Shown here: positions 6,611 through 7,492 of the stretch, in pieces
Numbering within the stretch: the first letter of the stretch is position 1
How the letters are laid out: each line of letters opens with the position of its first letter
NCBI GenBank assembly: GCA_937967755.1
Contig: CALBTA010000181.1
Span: 1 to 7,492, forward strand
Length of the DNA stretch: 7,492 bases
Source of the DNA: an uncultured Planctomycetaceae bacterium
GTDB lineage: Bacteria; Planctomycetota; Planctomycetia; Pirellulales; Pirellulaceae
Direction: 5' to 3'
Translations under genes and position numbers: made by a program
The notes under the pieces: model-generated
What the model was told of the DNA's origin: nothing
The model's database searches: none
What the model saw: only the letters and a program-made list of their open reading frames with translations

Positions 6611-6823
6611 CTACGCATTCTGAAAATCTTGCCATTCAATTCCCAGTTGCCGCACTGCTGCCCGGACGGTTTCCAACCTCAAGTCGCGTCCGCCCCAATC
6701 GGGAACAACGCTCACCCGTTGATTTGCTGGGTTGAACCACTTGCGGTGTGATCCGCCCCCTTTGCGTGACAACTCCTGGCATCCGAGCGCTTGTAGTTTT
6801 CGGGCGACTTCGCGATACCTCAT
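6611..6823 (-). CDS. hicA: HicA-type toxin (mRNA interferase)
   Basis: A 70-aa protein of the HicA/YcfA-like family, toxins with a double-stranded-RNA-binding-like fold that cleave mRNA and block translation. The hallmark GGGSHRKWFNP (22-32) contains the catalytic histidine, H26. The rest follows the family pattern: MRYREVARKLQALGCQ, VSVVPDWGGRDLRLETVR, and the closing helix with VRQLGIEWQDF. Length and motifs look complete, so the toxin is probably active. The ATG at 6823 overlaps the hicB stop as ATGA, which fits translational coupling and family length; a GTG at 6850 would only prepend nine residues from the overlapping frame. It follows the antitoxin gene, the reverse of the hicA-hicB order in E. 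coli but common elsewhere. The TAG stop is 18 bases from the rsmE stop on the opposite strand. Confidence 0.92.
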   Translation of the reverse strand: MRYREVARKLQALGCQELSRKGGGSHRKWFNPANQRVSVVPDWGGRDLRLETVRAAVRQLGIEWQDFQNA

Positions 6824-7065
6824 GGCGTGGTTACCAACGTTTCCAACCACAAGGTGGCGTCCGTGTCGTGAATCTCCGCGTTCTTCGGCAGCGGGCGGCC
6901 GAGATCTTGATACGCTTCCACCACGGCCGCAAGCGCATCCTTGACGTTTTGCATTGCCTCATCAACCGTGTCGCCTTCTGTCACAAGTTCTGGGAGCAAC
7001 GGAGATGTGACCGTGTAACCACCCTCTGGCTGTGGCTGAAGAATCAGCGGAATTTTGTAGTTCAT
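6820..7065 (-). CDS. hicB: HicB-type antitoxin, short form
   Basis: An 81-aa HicB-like antitoxin that should bind and neutralise the HicA toxin encoded downstream. The partial RNase-H-like fold is recognisable from MNYKIPLILQPQPEGGYTVT (1-20), PLLPELVTEGDTVDEAMQNV (22-41) and the helix KDALAAVVEAYQDLGRPLP (42-60). The protein ends soon after, with no helix-turn-helix or ribbon-helix-helix domain, so unlike many HicB proteins it may be unable to repress its own promoter directly. The ATG at 7065 has GAGGG eight bases upstream and gives the standard N-terminus; the open frame runs to 7281, but that extension overlaps the upstream gene and has no HicB character. The stop overlaps the hicA start by four bases (ATGA). 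Confidence 0.92.
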   Translation of the reverse strand: MNYKIPLILQPQPEGGYTVTSPLLPELVTEGDTVDEAMQNVKDALAAVVEAYQDLGRPLPKNAEIHDTDATLWLETLVTTP

Positions 7066-7073
7066 GATTTGAA

Positions 7074-7078
7074 CCCTC
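7074..7078 (-). promoter_or_regulatory. Ribosome-binding site of hicB
   Basis: GAGGG on the minus strand, eight bases before the ATG at 7065, is one of the few clear Shine-Dalgarno sequences in the window and fixes the hicB start. It lies in the 31-base gap after the upstream gene, so hicBA could be translated from a read-through transcript or from a promoter inside that gene. Confidence 0.55.
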
Positions 7079-7096
7079 AACGCACTCGATACCAAC

Positions 7097-7492
7097 TCAT
7101 TTGACCCGCCTACACTCCATCGGTTTCTCCAACAGGAAAACTGCTTCACCTTTGCGCAGGATAAAATCCCGCTGCGCTTCGACCGAATCCTTGATGGCGA
7201 TTCCCTGCAACGTGCCGTTGGATGCCCGATCATAGCTGCCCTTAATCGCCCCTTTGTCAATCTGTTGTGCGACGAATTCACCGCTCATCAAATACAGGTT
7301 TCCGTGGTCGGCATCGGTCAATTCGTATCGGCAAATCGCTTTGGCGGTGCTGTCCTTCCCACCGACGTCGCAAAACGAGATGTAGTCGTGCATGCCAAGG
7401 TGGGTGGTGAAGACCGGCAGCGCAGGGCTCGACTTCTCCCCCTCTTTCATCATCCGCACGAGCAATGCGTTTTCACGCTGCTCGTCCCGTTC
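7097..7492 (-). CDS. Hypothetical protein, 5' end outside the window
   Basis: The last 131 codons of an open frame that continues past the right edge. I do not recognise the family. The visible part begins with a charged, probably helical segment (ERDEQRENALLVRMMKEGEK), then a mixed alpha/beta-looking region: PALPVFTTHLGMHDYISFCDV, ICRYELTDADHGNLYLMSGEF, GSYDRASNGTLQGIAIKDS and RDFILRKGEAVFLLEKP, ending in CRRVK. No membrane segment, metal site or nucleotide-binding motif is visible. Internal starts are possible (ATG at 7453, TTG at 7465), but the uninterrupted charged sequence upstream suggests the true start lies beyond the window. It ends 31 bases before hicB on the same strand, so it may share a transcript with the toxin-antitoxin pair; a functional link is not shown. 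Confidence 0.6.
   Translation of the reverse strand, partial: ERDEQRENALLVRMMKEGEKSSPALPVFTTHLGMHDYISFCDVGGKDSTAKAICRYELTDADHGNLYLMSGEFVAQQIDKGAIKGSYDRASNGTLQGIAIKDSVEAQRDFILRKGEAVFLLEKPMECRRVK

Noticed and set aside
7066..7281. 72-codon upstream extension of hicB
   Set aside because: It overlaps the upstream gene, is Arg/Ser-rich with no HicB similarity, and a Shine-Dalgarno sequence precedes the ATG at 7065.

Overview
The window reads as chromosomal DNA from a planctomycete of the Pirellulales type. The main evidence is a Tat-exported DUF1501 protein, a family strongly expanded in Planctomycetes. Supporting signs are a CPBP protease whose N-terminus carries an NPYSPP-like proline-rich tail, moderately high GC, weak or absent Shine-Dalgarno sequences, and short palindromic intergenic repeats. 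The assignment is an inference from gene content; no rRNA or other phylogenetic marker beyond rsmE is present.

Layout, left to right. (1) A short palindrome lies at the left edge (9-29). (2) A minus-strand pair follows: a small one-pass membrane protein with an acidic tail (1549-1911), then a GAF-PAS-coiled-coil-PilZ protein (92-1513), which looks like a c-di-GMP-responsive signalling unit. (3) A divergent intergenic region carries a good sigma70-like promoter for the plus-strand DUF1501 gene (2154-3557). (4) A CPBP/CAAX intramembrane protease gene (3559-4695, minus) converges on DUF1501, with the two stop codons one base apart. (5) An inverted-repeat element of about 115 bp (4782-4896) has a right arm that supplies the stop codon of an ExeA/GspA-like AAA ATPase gene (4892-5713, minus). 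(6) Divergent from the ATPase is rsmE (5837-6592, plus), whose coding sequence holds an in-frame palindromic insert. (7) A type II HicB-HicA toxin-antitoxin pair on the minus strand (hicB 6820-7065, hicA 6611-6823, ATGA overlap) lies 31 bp downstream of an unrecognised gene that runs off the right edge (7097-7492).

The genes do not form one pathway. The clear functional units are the PilZ signalling pair, the hicBA module, and rsmE as a housekeeping gene. The most notable structural theme is three unrelated short palindromic elements: one intergenic, one forming the end of a gene, and one inside a gene in frame. I found no tRNA, rRNA, CRISPR array, transposase or integrase. No stretch over 300 bases lacks a gene; the longest gap is 1912-2153.
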